64,000 nucleotides of DNA. Source: Symbiodinium natans (Eukaryota > Sar > Dinophyceae > Suessiales > Symbiodiniaceae). The notes under the pieces were generated by a model. That model ran no database searches, had not been told where the DNA came from, and saw nothing but the letters and a program-made list of their open reading frames with translations. Both the position numbers and the translations under genes were made by a program. Numbering within the stretch: the stretch's first letter is position 1; each line of letters starts with the position of its first letter. Of the stretch, positions 47,931 through 58,806 are shown one piece after another. The DNA lies in NCBI GenBank assembly GCA_905221605.1, contig CAJNDS010002468.1, positions 782,001-846,000 of the forward strand, given 5' to 3'.

Positions 47931-48338
47931 GTTTTAGGGTTTAGGGTTTAGGGTTTAGGGTTAGTGAATGTTTTTTGTGTAATTATGGGGCATTGGGCAT
48001 TCTGCATGGGGCTAGGGGCATGAACAACTCACAAACTGTCAGTCTCTTCCGGCGTCGAGCTTGTGTACAAACGAAGAACTAGAGTTTAGCGTTAGGGTGT
48101 GTTTTTTAAGGTTTAGGATTTAGGGCTTAATTAAGCTGATAAGGTTTGTCCGTTTTTCTCCTTGGGGGGCTTCTCTGGCACTCCCTGGCATCCTCGTTTT
48201 ACACGAAACCTTTAAACGCCTGAGAAGTCCCGCACTCCGAGGGACACCAAAACTCTTCCTAACCCTACTGTTTAGGGTAGGGTTTAGGGTTTAGGGTCTA
48301 GTGTTTAGGGTTTAGGGTTTAGGGTGTTGCGACCGCAG

Positions 48339-48380
48339 CCAGTACGACTGGCTCAACGAGGGGTGCGTCCGACAGCCTAG
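48339..48380 (+). CDS. Exon-like island, possible 5' exon
   Basis: A 42-bp island between gaccgcag and the canonical donor gtaagc. The best frame reads QYDWLNEGCVRQP. TTTAGGG repeat precedes it. It could be the last visible exon of an upstream gene or a 5' exon of the TIR-like membrane protein gene. Confidence 0.4.
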   Translation, partial: PVRLAQRGVRPTA

Positions 48381-48619
48381 GTAAGCCTAGCCGCTACAGC
48401 AACGCAGCGTAGCAGGATGGCACAGGATAGCATCTGAGCAGAAATTCAGCATACAGAAGGCACGCAGTGGCTGACTTCCAGTGAACGCACGCCTTTCATA
48501 AGCCCTAAGACGGTCTACAATGGTGGGTTCAGGGTCTGGCCGCGCACTCTCAGGGTTTTCCTAAACCCTAAACCCTTAACCCTAAACCCTAAACCCTAAA
48601 CCCTAGACCCTAAACCTCC

Positions 48620-48682
48620 ATGGCTGGCCGCCCCGAGTTGGATGGAGCAGGGAGCTTTTCCCGTTCCGAGTCCGAGTTCTGG
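48620..48682 (+). CDS. Exon 1 (start codon) of TIR-like membrane protein
   Basis: Begins MAGRPELDG and ends SESEFW, 21 codons, followed by the donor gtatgt. CCCTAAA repeat lies immediately 5'. An AG 12-16 bases upstream of the ATG could accept a trans-spliced leader, but no leader sequence is visible in the genomic DNA, as expected. An upstream 42-bp exon-like island at 48339-48380 could instead belong to this gene, which would move the start. Confidence 0.65.
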
Positions 48683-51600
48683 GTATGTCCGGAGGCATCG
48701 TATCTCGGTACGATAGGGGTCGGAATAAGTACTAGTAGTACTACCTTATGGTCCAGGGTTTAGGGTTTAGGGTTTAGGGTAAATATGCTATAGAAACCCC
48801 CAAACCCTATTCTAATCATTAAGGCCCCCTATATTGGGCCCTTGGGGGACGTTCATACTTGCATCGTATCTAGGTAGGTTTTTGGGACATTTCATCGTTT
48901 CCTTATTGGGTTCAAGAGGATCAGTATATTTAGGATTTTTCAGAGTGTTCTCATGTCATATTTTCATATTTTCCTGACTGGATTTAAGAGGACTAAATCA
49001 TTGCACTTAGGATTTTGTTCAGAGCGTTTTTGGTTTTGGGACCATCCTAGGTATGTGCATGTGCAGACGACAGAGGTGGCAGCGACAGCTAAACTGCAAG
49101 TCCCCGTTCCCAGCACGCAGGCCTGCACATCGCTAGCTTCAGGTTCCAGGCCGGGTTGGGTCAAAAGTAGGGTTTAGGGTTTAGGGTTTAGGGTTTAGGG
49201 TTTAGGGTTTAGGGTTTAGGGTTTAGAGATTAAGGGCCCCTGAGCCCTGAACACTCTCGAGTGTTTGTTGGTCTCAGCTGAAGTCTTGGGGTGTAGAACC
49301 CTTAACCCTAAATCCGAGAAATCTTGGCCCAAGAGCTCCCAAGAACCCTTCTCCAGGACATCCGAAGATTTGCTGGTGGCAAACAGGACATCCGAAGATT
49401 TGCTGGTTGATTTAGAGCCGGAGCTCGTTCGAGGGGCCCCTGTCAGCAACATCCTGAGACGCTTCGGGAAGGAGTCTTGGATGCTATTTCCTGTCCCCCC
49501 CCCCCCCATAGCACAAAAGAAAACTTACATATGTAGGATGTGGTCGAAGTAGGAGGTCCTGTTGCTTTGGCTATCTCAAAATAGGCCCGAACCAGGAACC
49601 CTGTACAGCAATGAACTGATTGGTTTTCTGATAAACAGCCCTATAACCCTAAACCACTAAAGCCCCCATGGGCCGACGCAGGAATGGCATCAATCGGCTG
49701 GAGTGTGGAGGCCAGAACTCAGCAAGCAGACGCAGCGCTACCGAGACTGGGTTCCTTAAAAAACCCCATGCCAACCTTTTTTGGTAGGTTACATTGCTAT
49801 AAAATAAAGCCCCTTATAGGCTTAGGTAACCAACAACAAAGGTAGGGGTTCTTCAGGTTCTTGTTCAGGACTTTTGGTTCAACTGTGTTCCCCTAATACC
49901 GGGTACTAGATCGCTTCTCTATGACCCCATGACGTCTACCATGGCAACATTAAGTTCCTGAACAAGAGCCAAGGATATTTCTTCAGCCATGACTGGAAAA
50001 CATCGGGGTGGATGAAGTACCTGACCTTGGAAATCTACTTCAACGGCACGGCGGCGGCAGTAACAACATGCATCCTGAGTCTTGGCCTAGGTGGGAGTTT
50101 ACGAAAATCGGGGACCCCCAATATAGCCCCCAAAATAGTAGGATCCCCTAAACCCTAAACCCTAAACCCTAAACCCTAAACCCTAAACCCTAAACCCTAA
50201 ACCCTCCAGGTGTCCTTGGGGGATGGAGAGCAGATAGACCTGATGGCTGGCTTCTGCCCCGGACTGCCTGGTGGGTGGTGACTGGTCATGTGTCTTGGGG
50301 TTAACAATACCCTAAACCCTAAACCCTAAACGCTAAACCCTAAACCCTAAACCCTAAACCCTAACCCTAAACCCTAACTACATTTGCGGGTTCCATGGGC
50401 CCTCATCCCTATACAACCCTATATAACCCCATATATAGATCAGAGCGCAACCGGTGCCCCCCGCCCTCCCCTCCCTTCACCCCCTCTTCTCTGTGCTGTG
50501 GTGCGGGGTTTGGGGTTTGGGATTCAAAGTTTAGGGTTTAGGGTTTGGGGTTTAAAGTTTAGGGTTTAGGGTTTGGGGTTTAAAGTTTAGGGTTTAGGGT
50601 TTGATGTTTAGAGTTTAGGGTTTAGGGTTCAGAATTTAGGGCTCGGGTTCAGGGTTTAGCGTGTAGAGTTTAGGGCTGGGGGGGGGGAGGGCCGCATATT
50701 TAGGGTTTGGGGTTTAGGTTTAGGGTTTAGGGTTTAGGGATAAGAAGTATATTTTGCAACCTACTACTTCTGAAAGCTCCCCGCCCAAGGTGGGGGGAAT
50801 GCTGGTCCTCTTCTTCTGGCAACACCTGCGCGAGTTGTTGTTGCAGCCACGGCTCGGGTTTCTGGACCGTGTCTGCATACCTCAAGATGACCACGAGAAG
50901 AAGTATCAGTGTGTGTCCTGGTACGGTTTTCGGGATATTTTCTTCAACCCTACCCCAAACCCCCCCTACGGACCCTAAGTCCTAAATCACCGTGGTCAGA
51001 AATATTTTTCCGAGTCCTCAAATGGCCCGAACCCAGAACCTATACCCCAACCCCCTACACCCTAAACTCTGCCTTAAGGACCCGAAACATTTTTTTCGGT
51101 TGTTACACATCCTTTTTTTGCAGTATGCCTTGATAACCTACTAAAAGTGTAGGTTGTGGGCTCTTAGAGGTGTAGGGTTTAGGGTTTAGGGTTTAGGTGT
51201 ATGGCTTGGCCTCCATCTTGGACAAGTCCGAAGACCTCATCGTTCTCTGGTCTCCGAGATATTTTGGCAGGCTTTGGTGCATGCCTCTTGACTCCATGGG
51301 TAACATACAGTAGGGGCCTTAATGCTTATTAGAATAGGGTTTAGGGTCTAGGGTTTAGGGTTTAGGGTTTAGGGGGTTTAGGGTTCAGGGTTTTGACTCC
51401 GTGCGGGCAACATAGGGGCCTTAATGATTCGAATAGTGCTTTTGGGGGATATTATGGTATGATGATATAGGGACTCTAGTTCAGATTCTACTAGTAATTA
51501 CCCCGACACCTATGTTGCTCAAAGAGGGGTGTCGTGGGTTGTAGGGTTGAGGGTTTATAGGGCTTTGGGGAGTGCAGGGTTTCAGGGTTACCCTAAGCCC

Positions 51601-54600
51601 TAAGCCCTAAACCCTAAACCCTAAACCCTTAACCCTTAACCCTTAACCCTTAACCCTTAACCCTTAACCCTTAACCCTTAACCCTAAACATGACATTCTA
51701 GGCAGCAGCTATCTGCATCCTTGTGCAGGTTGCTAGAAGTGCTTGCTGCTAGCCCAGCCAGAGACTCTAGGGTAGTTACATAGTCCCTTACTGTGGTGCC
51801 TCGCCCTAAACCCTAAACCCTAAACCCTAAACCCTAAACCCTAATCCCTAAACCCTAAAGGTTCCGAAGTAAGGGCTCTTGGGTTGTGTAGGGTAGACAA
51901 GGGGGTATAAAAGCGTTCCCCTGTTAAGGGCCCATACGAAGAGACCGTGAAAGAGAAACCCGAAGCCCCTAAACCCCAAACCCTAAGCCAACCCTGAACC
52001 CTAGACCCTAGACCCTAGACCCTAGACCCTAAACCCTAAACCCTAAACCTTAAACCCTAACCCTAACACCCTCAAAGCATCATGAGGCCGAGGCCTGCAA
52101 CTACGCTGCAGTGCCTCCCCACGCCTCAAAACCCCTAACCTAAACCGTACTTACTGTTGGTTAGCAGGGAAGGAGGGAATTTGGGGCCCTATATATATAT
52201 ATATATCCCTTAAAGGGACTATATGGGGTACCTCATTACCGCATTCCATGTAAGCTTAAACGTTCAAGGATCATAAACCCTCTGAACCCCTAGGCCCCTT
52301 AATTGAGTAACCATGGCGGCCCCCTAAACCCTAAACCCTAAACCCTAAACCCTAAACCCTAAACCCTAAACCCTAAACCCCTCAAACCCAGGTACGAGAT
52401 CGCCTGCTTCCTGATGAAGCGGAAGGAAGCCCATAAAATCAAGTTTTTACCTGTGCAACTTTACTCTGTGCCAGTAAATTCAAATGATTAGGGTTTAGGG
52501 TTTAGGGTTTAGGGTTTAGTGGTTGGGTTTTAGGGCTTCATGAGCTTGTTCGTTTTCCTCGGATTCTCCAGGAGTAGTAAGGTTTAGGCTTTTTTTATTC
52601 CTTGGCAAGATTGGAGAAGTAAGGCAAATCTCGGTCATTTGGATCCTGACGTACTTCGCCGTGTCAACCACATGGCTCACCCTTCTGCTGGTTCAGCGCT
52701 TTGGCTCTGAATTCTTCAGCTGGCATGACGATCAAGGGCTGATGAATGTGGCCTTGACCGTAGCACTGCAAGTTTGCGTTCTTTATCCACCGCTGTTCTA
52801 CTTCATGAACCAGATGATGTATGACATTGCCCAGTTGCCGGGGCAGTTACGGGATTTCAACATCCACACCGCCCAGTGCTTTTGCTGCTCCAACGGCCAT
52901 GAGCATCCTGTAACCAGAGAACCCTTGCAGTGCGACCGCGAACTTATCTATGGGGTGCTGCAGATGTGGTCCTCACGTGGTTTAGATGCCACGGACGCGG
53001 AACACATCCAGGCCGTCGTCAAACAACACTTCGACCGACATCTGGCAGCCTCGGTGGAGGAAGCCTTCACGCACACCGGCATGCTCATGCGGCCGCTGAT
53101 CTCCGCCGCTGCGATCGGCTCCCTTCCGTTTATGTCCGACTTCGTTGCCTATGAGGCCGTCAAAATGGTCCATTATGGTTGGCTCAGCGCATTCACGAAT
53201 TTGGGCTTGGGCCTCTACATGCTGTTTCTTGGTAGCACAGTGATACCCTTTACTTTTTTTTTTTTGTGGGGGGGGGGGGTGGGGTTCTGGGTTCCCTTAT
53301 AAAGGAACCAACCAAAAAAAACGGTACCCTTATTGCAATATGGTTGCTTGAAGGTTCCTGGTACTTACAAACCAATTATAACTCTACTTATAACCCTACT
53401 TATAAATACCCCTAAAGGGCCTTATAGGGGTTATCCCAATTATAAGTAGGGTTGCCCAGCTGTAATTGGTTAGTAAGTACCGTGAACCCTTCAAGTGCTG
53501 GGCTGCCCAGGTTCTATATGCCTCTCTTCATCCGCTTTCTTCTGCTTGCGGCAAGAGTAGGCAGTTTGTGGTGGACTGGGCCGTGCTGTAACTTAGCAGC
53601 TGAAGGAGTACACTTTGCACTTTTTAGGGGTTTAGGGTTTAGGGTTTAGGGTTTAGGGTTTAGGATACTCTGATCCCCTATAGAACTGAAAGTGTACACT
53701 TTTTTGTGGGGCTTCTGAACTCAGCAGCTAAACCTAAACCCTAAACCCTAAACCCTAAACCCTAAACCCTAAACCCTAAACCCAGCTAAGGCAAGTGCAT
53801 CGTCATCGCATGCCAGGCACTGGCCTTGTTCCTTCTCAGCGTGGTGGTCATCGTGGGCTATTCTGTTTGCAACGCACCTGGGCTTTGACCATGTATCGTT
53901 TAGGGTTTAGGGTTTAGGGTTCAGGGTTTAGGGTTTAGGGTTTAGGGTTTAAGGGTTGCTAGGAGCCAGAGTAGGCTTTCAACTTCTATTCCCTCTTTTT
54001 GAAGGTTGAGGTTCTCTCATGTTCCCGTCTGTAAGCTAGGTATCTAGGCTTCAGTGTACTCATGTGCTCTGGACAGCCACTTGGAGGTTTGGTAATGGTA
54101 CTTAGTAACCTAAGCACAACCCAATGTATAACCCTGTTCGGGTGCCTAAGGGGGTTGATAAGTGGGTTATTACTACGCTGATGGTTGGGTTACAAAGTAC
54201 GCAGAACCTCCACGTAAGGCAGTCGTTCCCAGGGACGCGTGGACGTCTCCAATGCATCCCATGCCCATGTACTTGCTCGGAATGATGGTGCTCGGCAGCG
54301 TGATCCTCGGGTTCCGTCATCTATGTCCCTGCCGTGCCTGTACTGCTGAGCACGTAACTGTTTATGGGCAAGTATTAAAAAACCTCCCCAAAAGATGAGC
54401 AAGTAGATTTTTCAGAAATTTTGTGTGGGCTTTGAAGACAGAAGCCAAAACCCTGGTTGCATACTTTAGGGGGGGGTGCCTCAAAGCTGGAAGGCGACCT
54501 TCTCCACCTAGGCAACTCAGCAAAAGTAAGGAAAATCCGTGATCATTGGTGGCATGCCCTGCGAAGACCGGCAGTGGCCAAAGAAATCTGAGGCCGCATC

Positions 54601-54679
54601 TGCGCACACCCACGCCGAAGAGCCACGGGTGCTTGCTGAGCCAGATATCGTGTGGGGAGAGTCCTGCTTCGGAATTTGA
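48620..54679 (+). CDS. 14-exon multi-pass membrane protein with TIR-like domain (complete model)
   Basis: Spliced model built by eye. Exons: 48620-48682, 49067-49166, 49278-49492, 49682-49750, 49955-50090, 50210-50274, 50790-50912, 51197-51282, 52392-52473, 52610 to about 53242, about 53495 to about 53595, 53796-53864, 54219-54353, 54575-54679 (TGA). The start ATG is in a ccATGG context. Reading phase agrees across every junction except exon 10/11, where donor and acceptor are uncertain. Order of parts: hydrophilic N-terminus; a first hydrophobic region (exons 5-7); a TIR-like block with FLDRVCIPQDD, then SEDLIVLWSPRYFGRLWC, then YEIACF; a large exon with several hydrophobic stretches; two more hydrophobic exons; a hydrophilic tail. 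I recognise the FLD-x-CI-x-Q-D and LW-SP-x-YF-x-RLWC-x-YE pattern from abundant, mostly uncharacterised dinoflagellate membrane proteins. Function is unknown; a signalling or NAD-handling TIR role is inference only. Introns hold telomere-like repeats and introner-like elements. Confidence 0.8.
50790..51282 (+). CDS. Exons 7-8: TIR-like motif core
   Basis: Exon 50790-50912 starts after cccaag, encodes a hydrophobic stretch (MLVLFFWQHL) and then FLDRVCIPQDD, and ends before gtgtcc. Exon 51197-51282 encodes LDKSEDLIVLWSPRYF then GRLWC, and its last two bases AT combine with the first G of 52392 to give Met before YEIACF. The donor after AT is gcctct, a GC-type donor. The two-exon join is in frame. 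The motif order matches that of TIR-fold proteins: an early FLD strand followed by a later strand ending in a conserved Trp-Cys. Confidence 0.75.
51623..51690 (+). repeat. Variant heptamer array CCCTTAA
   Basis: Nine or so homogeneous CCCTTAA units inside ordinary CCCTAAA repeat, showing local spread of one variant. Confidence 0.85.
51768..51955 (+). mobile_element. Introner-like element, family 3, split by CCCTAAA array
   Basis: Left end ctctagggtagttacatagtc; a telomere-like array at 51803-51858; then gggtataaaagcgttcccct and gggcccata as in the interior of other copies. Confidence 0.5.
52610..53242 (+). CDS. Exon 10: large membrane-spanning exon
   Basis: The longest coding exon in the window. 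It opens with IGEVRQISVIWILTYF after ggcaag and continues through hydrophobic segments near 52640-52700 and 52745-52805. A Cys-rich CFCCSNGHEH stretch at about 52876-52905 follows, then an amphipathic region (about 52940-53080) and two more hydrophobic segments (about 53085-53150 and 53185-53235). Codon use is GC-rich at third positions, unlike the flanking repeats. The 3' end is uncertain: reading phase with the next exon fits best if the donor is GA (ACAGT then gatacc). The 53.2-53.5 kb intron that follows contains two introner-like elements back to back. Confidence 0.8.
53289..53343 (+). mobile_element. Family 6 short element
   Basis: ggttcccttataaaggaacc, then ggtacccttattgcaatatgg; in the intron after exon 10. 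Confidence 0.7.
53344..53497 (+). mobile_element. Introner-like element, family 1, inside the TIR-like gene
   Basis: gcttgaaggttcctggtact at left and gtaccgtgaacccttcaag at right. Lies wholly in the intron after exon 10, directly after a family 6 element. Confidence 0.85.
53495..53595 (+). CDS. Exon 11: hydrophobic exon after an introner-like element
   Basis: The frame LPRFYMPLFIRFLLLAAR is strongly hydrophobic and begins at the right end of the inverted-repeat element 53344-53497, whose terminal ttcaag supplies the acceptor. A donor is possible either before gtaggc (53554) or before gtacac (about 53608); both keep phase 0 into the next exon. Boundaries are approximate. Confidence 0.5.
54078..54218 (+). 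mobile_element. Introner-like element, family 1, supplies an acceptor
   Basis: cacttggaggtttggtaatg at left; gcagaacctccacgtaag at right, immediately followed by exon 54219-54353. Confidence 0.85.
54219..54679 (+). CDS. Exons 13-14: last membrane segment and C-terminal tail with stop
   Basis: Exon 54219-54353 (45 codons) starts directly after the right end of an introner-like element (cacgtaag) and encodes VVPRDAW, a hydrophobic MYLLGMMVLGSVILGF stretch and a Cys-rich LCPCRACTAEH. Its donor is gtaact. Exon 54575-54679 starts after cggcag in phase 0 with WPKKSEAASAH and ends GESCFGI-stop, a hydrophilic tail. Reading straight through the 54354 donor would give an alternative end KNLPKR-stop at 54398. 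Confidence 0.65.
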
Positions 54680-55135
54680 CCCAGGGGTAGTTGCTAAAAA
54701 AAGGATCTACGACTCTACGACCCTAAACCCTAAACCCTAAACATGATCCAAGACCCTGGAACCCTGAACCCTAAAACCCTGGCTCCTTAGGGTCGTTAGC
54801 TAGGTAGGGCCTTTGGGTGAGTTCTGTGTTAGGGGTATGCCTGGGGGTGCAAACCCTACACTCAAAACAGCAGCAATTTTGATGGAGCTCTCCGCATGTT
54901 TTTCTTGCTAACATGCGGAGGGTTCAGGGTTCAGGGTTCAGGGTTTAGGGTTTAGGGTTTAGGGTTAGGGTTCAGGGTTCAGGGTTTAGGGTTTAGGGTT
55001 TAGGGTTTAGGCTTTTACAGGGTTTAGGGTTAAAGCACTTGCAAAGCCTCGGACCGCAAATCATGGTCAAGTCTCCGGGCGCCATTCATCGCGGAAGCTG
55101 GCACTCTTCCCATGACGATGTGCTCACATAATGCT

Positions 55136-55235
55136 TTGGTTGATCTAAAGTTCCTTTTCTAGGGGTTTAGGGTTTTAAGGTTCATGTTTTGGTTGATCTA
55201 AAGTTCCTTTCTAGGGGTTTAGGGTTTTAAGGTTC
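55136..55235 (+). repeat. Recent 50-bp tandem duplication
   Basis: ttggttgatctaaagttcct and about 30 further bases repeat once with a 1-2 base difference; the copies contain TTTAGGG. Confidence 0.85.
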
Positions 55236-56550
55236 AGGGTTTAGGGTTTAGTAAGTAGGGTTTAGGGTACAGGGTTGTAGGTTTCGGGTTACGTCATGGC
55301 CTTGTTGGCCACAGGACTTGATAGATCAACCACCACGCAGGGCTTCATCTGAATTACGGTCCCTTCATCGGAACACTAACTATAAGGCTCCCTAACCTTG
55401 AGTCCCAAAACCTAAACCGCAACCTCTGGGAACCCTAAACGACCATAATTCAGAGAATTGCCCGCGTGTTTCTAAGGTTGGAAAACCACGGGCCTTAGTG
55501 TGTTCCCTTACACTTGCGTGCAGGGATCCGAAGTATGGGCCTTTATTGTTTATTATCATGATGACAATCATTGTTTTTTTTTACTATTCTTGCTATTCAT
55601 ACTATTATATATATATATATATAGTGTATGTAAGGGTTGCATAGCAAGGGACCCAAGCTCAGGGCCCAAAAAATCGGATCCCCCAAAGTTGCTGTTGTCG
55701 ATATCCTCGGCTTGGCGGGGTTCGGCAGAGTCTCCTCGTGGAGCGCATTTTTCAACGAAGGCGGCGCCAAGATTTGCGAGCTTTTTGTTCGAAAGCCCTA
55801 AGCCTTAGCCTAAACCCTAAATCCTAATCTTGCCCTAAGCCCTAAACCCTGAACCCAAAACCCTAAACCCTAAACCCCCTAAGCCCTAAACCCTAAACCC
55901 TTAACCCTAAACGCCCCTAGAAGTCTCAGCAAGGGAAACATGGGGCCCCTTGAGCACCACCCCCCCCCCCCCCCCCCCCTTCGCCCTTACATCCCCCCCC
56001 TGCCCTTGAGGGTTTATTTCGGGTTTGGGTGTATAGGGTTTAGGGTATGAGATTTGCGTCATCGAAAGTTGGACTGTCTAGGGCTTAGGCTTAGTGTTCC
56101 GTAGGCTTTGGACCTTCCACGTTTGCTTTTGTAAGGGGTTCGATTGCCCGTCAGAAGGGCTTTTTCACAACGAGGGCGGGAGGCTACGCTTTCTAATCCT
56201 AGATTACCCTAAACCCTCAACCCTAAACCCTATACTCCGGGACGCAGTTTCTACGAACTACTACGAAGAAACGAGTTTCTGTCCGGCACTTTCGCTGTTC
56301 AGAACTATGGCGCTGTCGTTGGATTCAGAAGACCCAAAACAGAATACCCCAAAACCCTAAACCCAAACCCTAAACCCAAACCCAAACCCTAAACCCTAAA
56401 CCCAAACCCTCAACCCTAAATCCTAAACCCTAGAACGCATCGCAAGCTTGGCGTCTTGGTCTCGGAAAGATTGCCGGACCAACAAACAACGGGTTCCGCC
56501 GACACAGCCTTAAATAGCCGCTTATTAGGCTTGGAGACTGCGCCATCAAG

Positions 56551-56940
56551 CAAGGGTAGTTATATGGACCCTTAATATGTCCATTACCTCCCTTAAAGTG
56601 TTCTGAAGTATAGGCCCTTGAGTTATAGAGGCTATAGGGTAGTTATACGGACCCTTAATATGTCCATTACCTCCCTTAAAGTGTTCTGAAGTATAGGCCC
56701 TTGAGTTATAGAGCCTATAGGGTAGTTATATGGACCCTTAATGTGTCCATTACCTCCCTTAAAGTGTTCTGAAGTATAGGCCCCTGAGTTATAGAGGCCA
56801 TAGGGTAGTTCTATGGACCCTTAATACGTCCATTACCTCCCTTAAAGTGTTCTGAAGTATAGGCCCTTGAGTTATAGAGGCTATATGAGGGGTCCCTTCT
56901 AATGGCCCATACCATGGGACCATGTAACTGCCCTAAGACC
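56551..56940 (+). mobile_element. Introner-like element, family 3, internally amplified
   Basis: Left end gggtagttatatggaccc, right end gggaccatgtaactgcccta, with the left part amplified into four 83-bp copies. Confidence 0.8.
56554..56886 (+). repeat. Four 83-bp tandem copies inside an introner-like element
   Basis: Copies start at 56554, 56637, 56720 and 56803, each gggtagtta(t/c)atggaccc onward, with only a few substitutions. Confidence 0.95.
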
Positions 56941-57031
56941 CACTCTAACCCTAAACCCTGAACACTCGAGAACAACCTGAAGCCCTGAGCCCTACAAGCC
57001 TGTTAGCTTCCTTGGACGGTTGGACACATAC

Positions 57032-57160
57032 CTAAACCCTAAACCCCTAAACCCCTAAACCCCTAAACCCCTAAACCCCTAAACCCCTAAACCCCTAAAG
57101 CCCTAAACCCCTAAACCCCTAAACCCCTAAACCCCTAAACCCCTAAACCCCTAAACCCGA
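57032..57160 (+). repeat. Octamer array CCCCTAAA
   Basis: About 16 units of the same 8-base variant in the opposite orientation to the array at 25.4 kb. Confidence 0.9.
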
Positions 57161-58133
57161 AAGCCTCGGCCTGAGTGGCTGTTAGCAGGCTCTGTCAGTC
57201 CTCAGACTGAACCTTCATCTCCAAATTGCAGGACATCTCCAGAGCGAGAGTTCTCGGGTGTATATCCATACGAAGGGTTTAGGGAAGAGAGAGAGAGAGA
57301 GGAGATTATCTCCACATATATATATATACATCCATGTTTATATCCATATTTATAAGAACCTCCGCAAACCCTATAAACCCCATATACACCCTGCTAAACC
57401 CAAACCCTATATGAACCCTCAACCCGGAGGCGCGGCCACCCCAAAAGGGGACCGAAGTGTGGATAGCTTGCCATGCCCATCTGCATCGCTGATGTTGACT
57501 TCGATGAGAAAGTGATGCATTGGCTTCCGACGCTGGGTTCGGGGTTTGGGCGTTTGGGGTTTAGGGTTTGGGGTTTAGGGTTTAGGTTTTGGAGTTAAGG
57601 GGGTAAAGTGATGGGTCCAGATCAGACACTTCTGCGTCAAGGAGGGTAAGTAGTGTTCAGGATGTAGTGTGTAGGGTCATTATATATAACTCGAGATTTA
57701 TGCGTTTAGGGTTTAGGGCGTAACTCGAGATTTTAATTCTAAGCCGCTTGGCAACCCGACCGGAGCCGATGTTTCAACTTCAGAGACGTGAGGGCCGCAG
57801 CAAAAAGAGATCAACGAAGTTCTCGACAGACCGAAGCTGCTACTTGAGACCAGTGTTGCGGGTTTAGGGTTTAGGGTTTAGGGTTTAGGGTTTAGGGTTT
57901 AGGGTTCAGGGCTTAGGTTTCCTGAACCCCAAATCCTAAAGGCCCTAAACCCAACACCCAAAACCACAGAACCCCAACACTCCCAGAACCCGACAGAGAC
58001 TGAAGTCCCCCAAGCCCAGACTCCAATCCACTAAGCCCTAAACCTTATAACCTCTATAGAAACCCTGGAAGTCCCATGAACCCTTTGTCTTTGGTTTTAG
58101 GGTTTAGGGTTTAGGGTTTAGGGTTTAGGGTTC

Positions 58134-58205
58134 TAGGGTTCTAGGGTTCTAGGGTTCTAGGGTTCTAGGGTTCTAGGGTTTAGGGTTCTAGGGTTTAGGG
58201 TTAAG
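58134..58205 (+). repeat. Variant array TTCTAGGG
   Basis: Eight-base TTCTAGGG units amplified within TTTAGGG repeat. Confidence 0.85.
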
Positions 58206-58647
58206 GATGAGGCCTGAAACCTAAACCCTGGCGGCCTTTACCCGATCCCCCCCTTGTCGTCCACACTCCTCTCAACCCTGCCTCCCGAGCTTAGCACATG
58301 CTACCGGTAATTTGCACGTGTGTCTGCTTGCGCTTTTGTCTTCGCGCCGCGCTCAGAAGTAGCCAGCAAACCCGACAAGCCTTTCAACGCGCTAAACCCT
58401 AAAGCCTAGACCCCTGAAACCCTGCAGCTGTGAAACCCTGCACAACCCGTAAAATCTTAACTCCCTAAAAGCCCTCAAAGCCCTAGGCCCTCAACCCTAA
58501 ACCCTAAACCCTAAACCCTAAACCCTAAACCCTAAACCCTAAACCCTAAACCCTAAACCCTAAACCCTAAACCCTAAACCCTAAACCCACCGGCCCGAAG
58601 GCCTTGAGACCCCAAAACCCAAATCCACGGCCACACTGCAAGGCGAC

Positions 58648-58806
58648 CTATCCGAAAAGCCCTACACCCTAGACCCTAGACCCTAAACATCCGAAAAGCC
58701 CTAAACCCTACACCCTAAAGCCTAAACCCTAAACATCCGAAAAGCCCGAAACCCTAAACCCTAAACATCCGAAATGCCCTAAACCCCAAACCCTAAACCC
58801 TAAACA
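58648..58806 (+). repeat. Tandem units marked by catccgaaa
   Basis: Four copies of catcc(g/t)(a/c)aaa(a/t)gcc spaced by CCCTAAA-like repeat. Confidence 0.7.

Noticed and set aside
54362-54613. 83-codon minus-strand ORF
   Set aside because: Overlaps the + strand terminal exons of the TIR-like gene, which have consistent phase; no supporting features.
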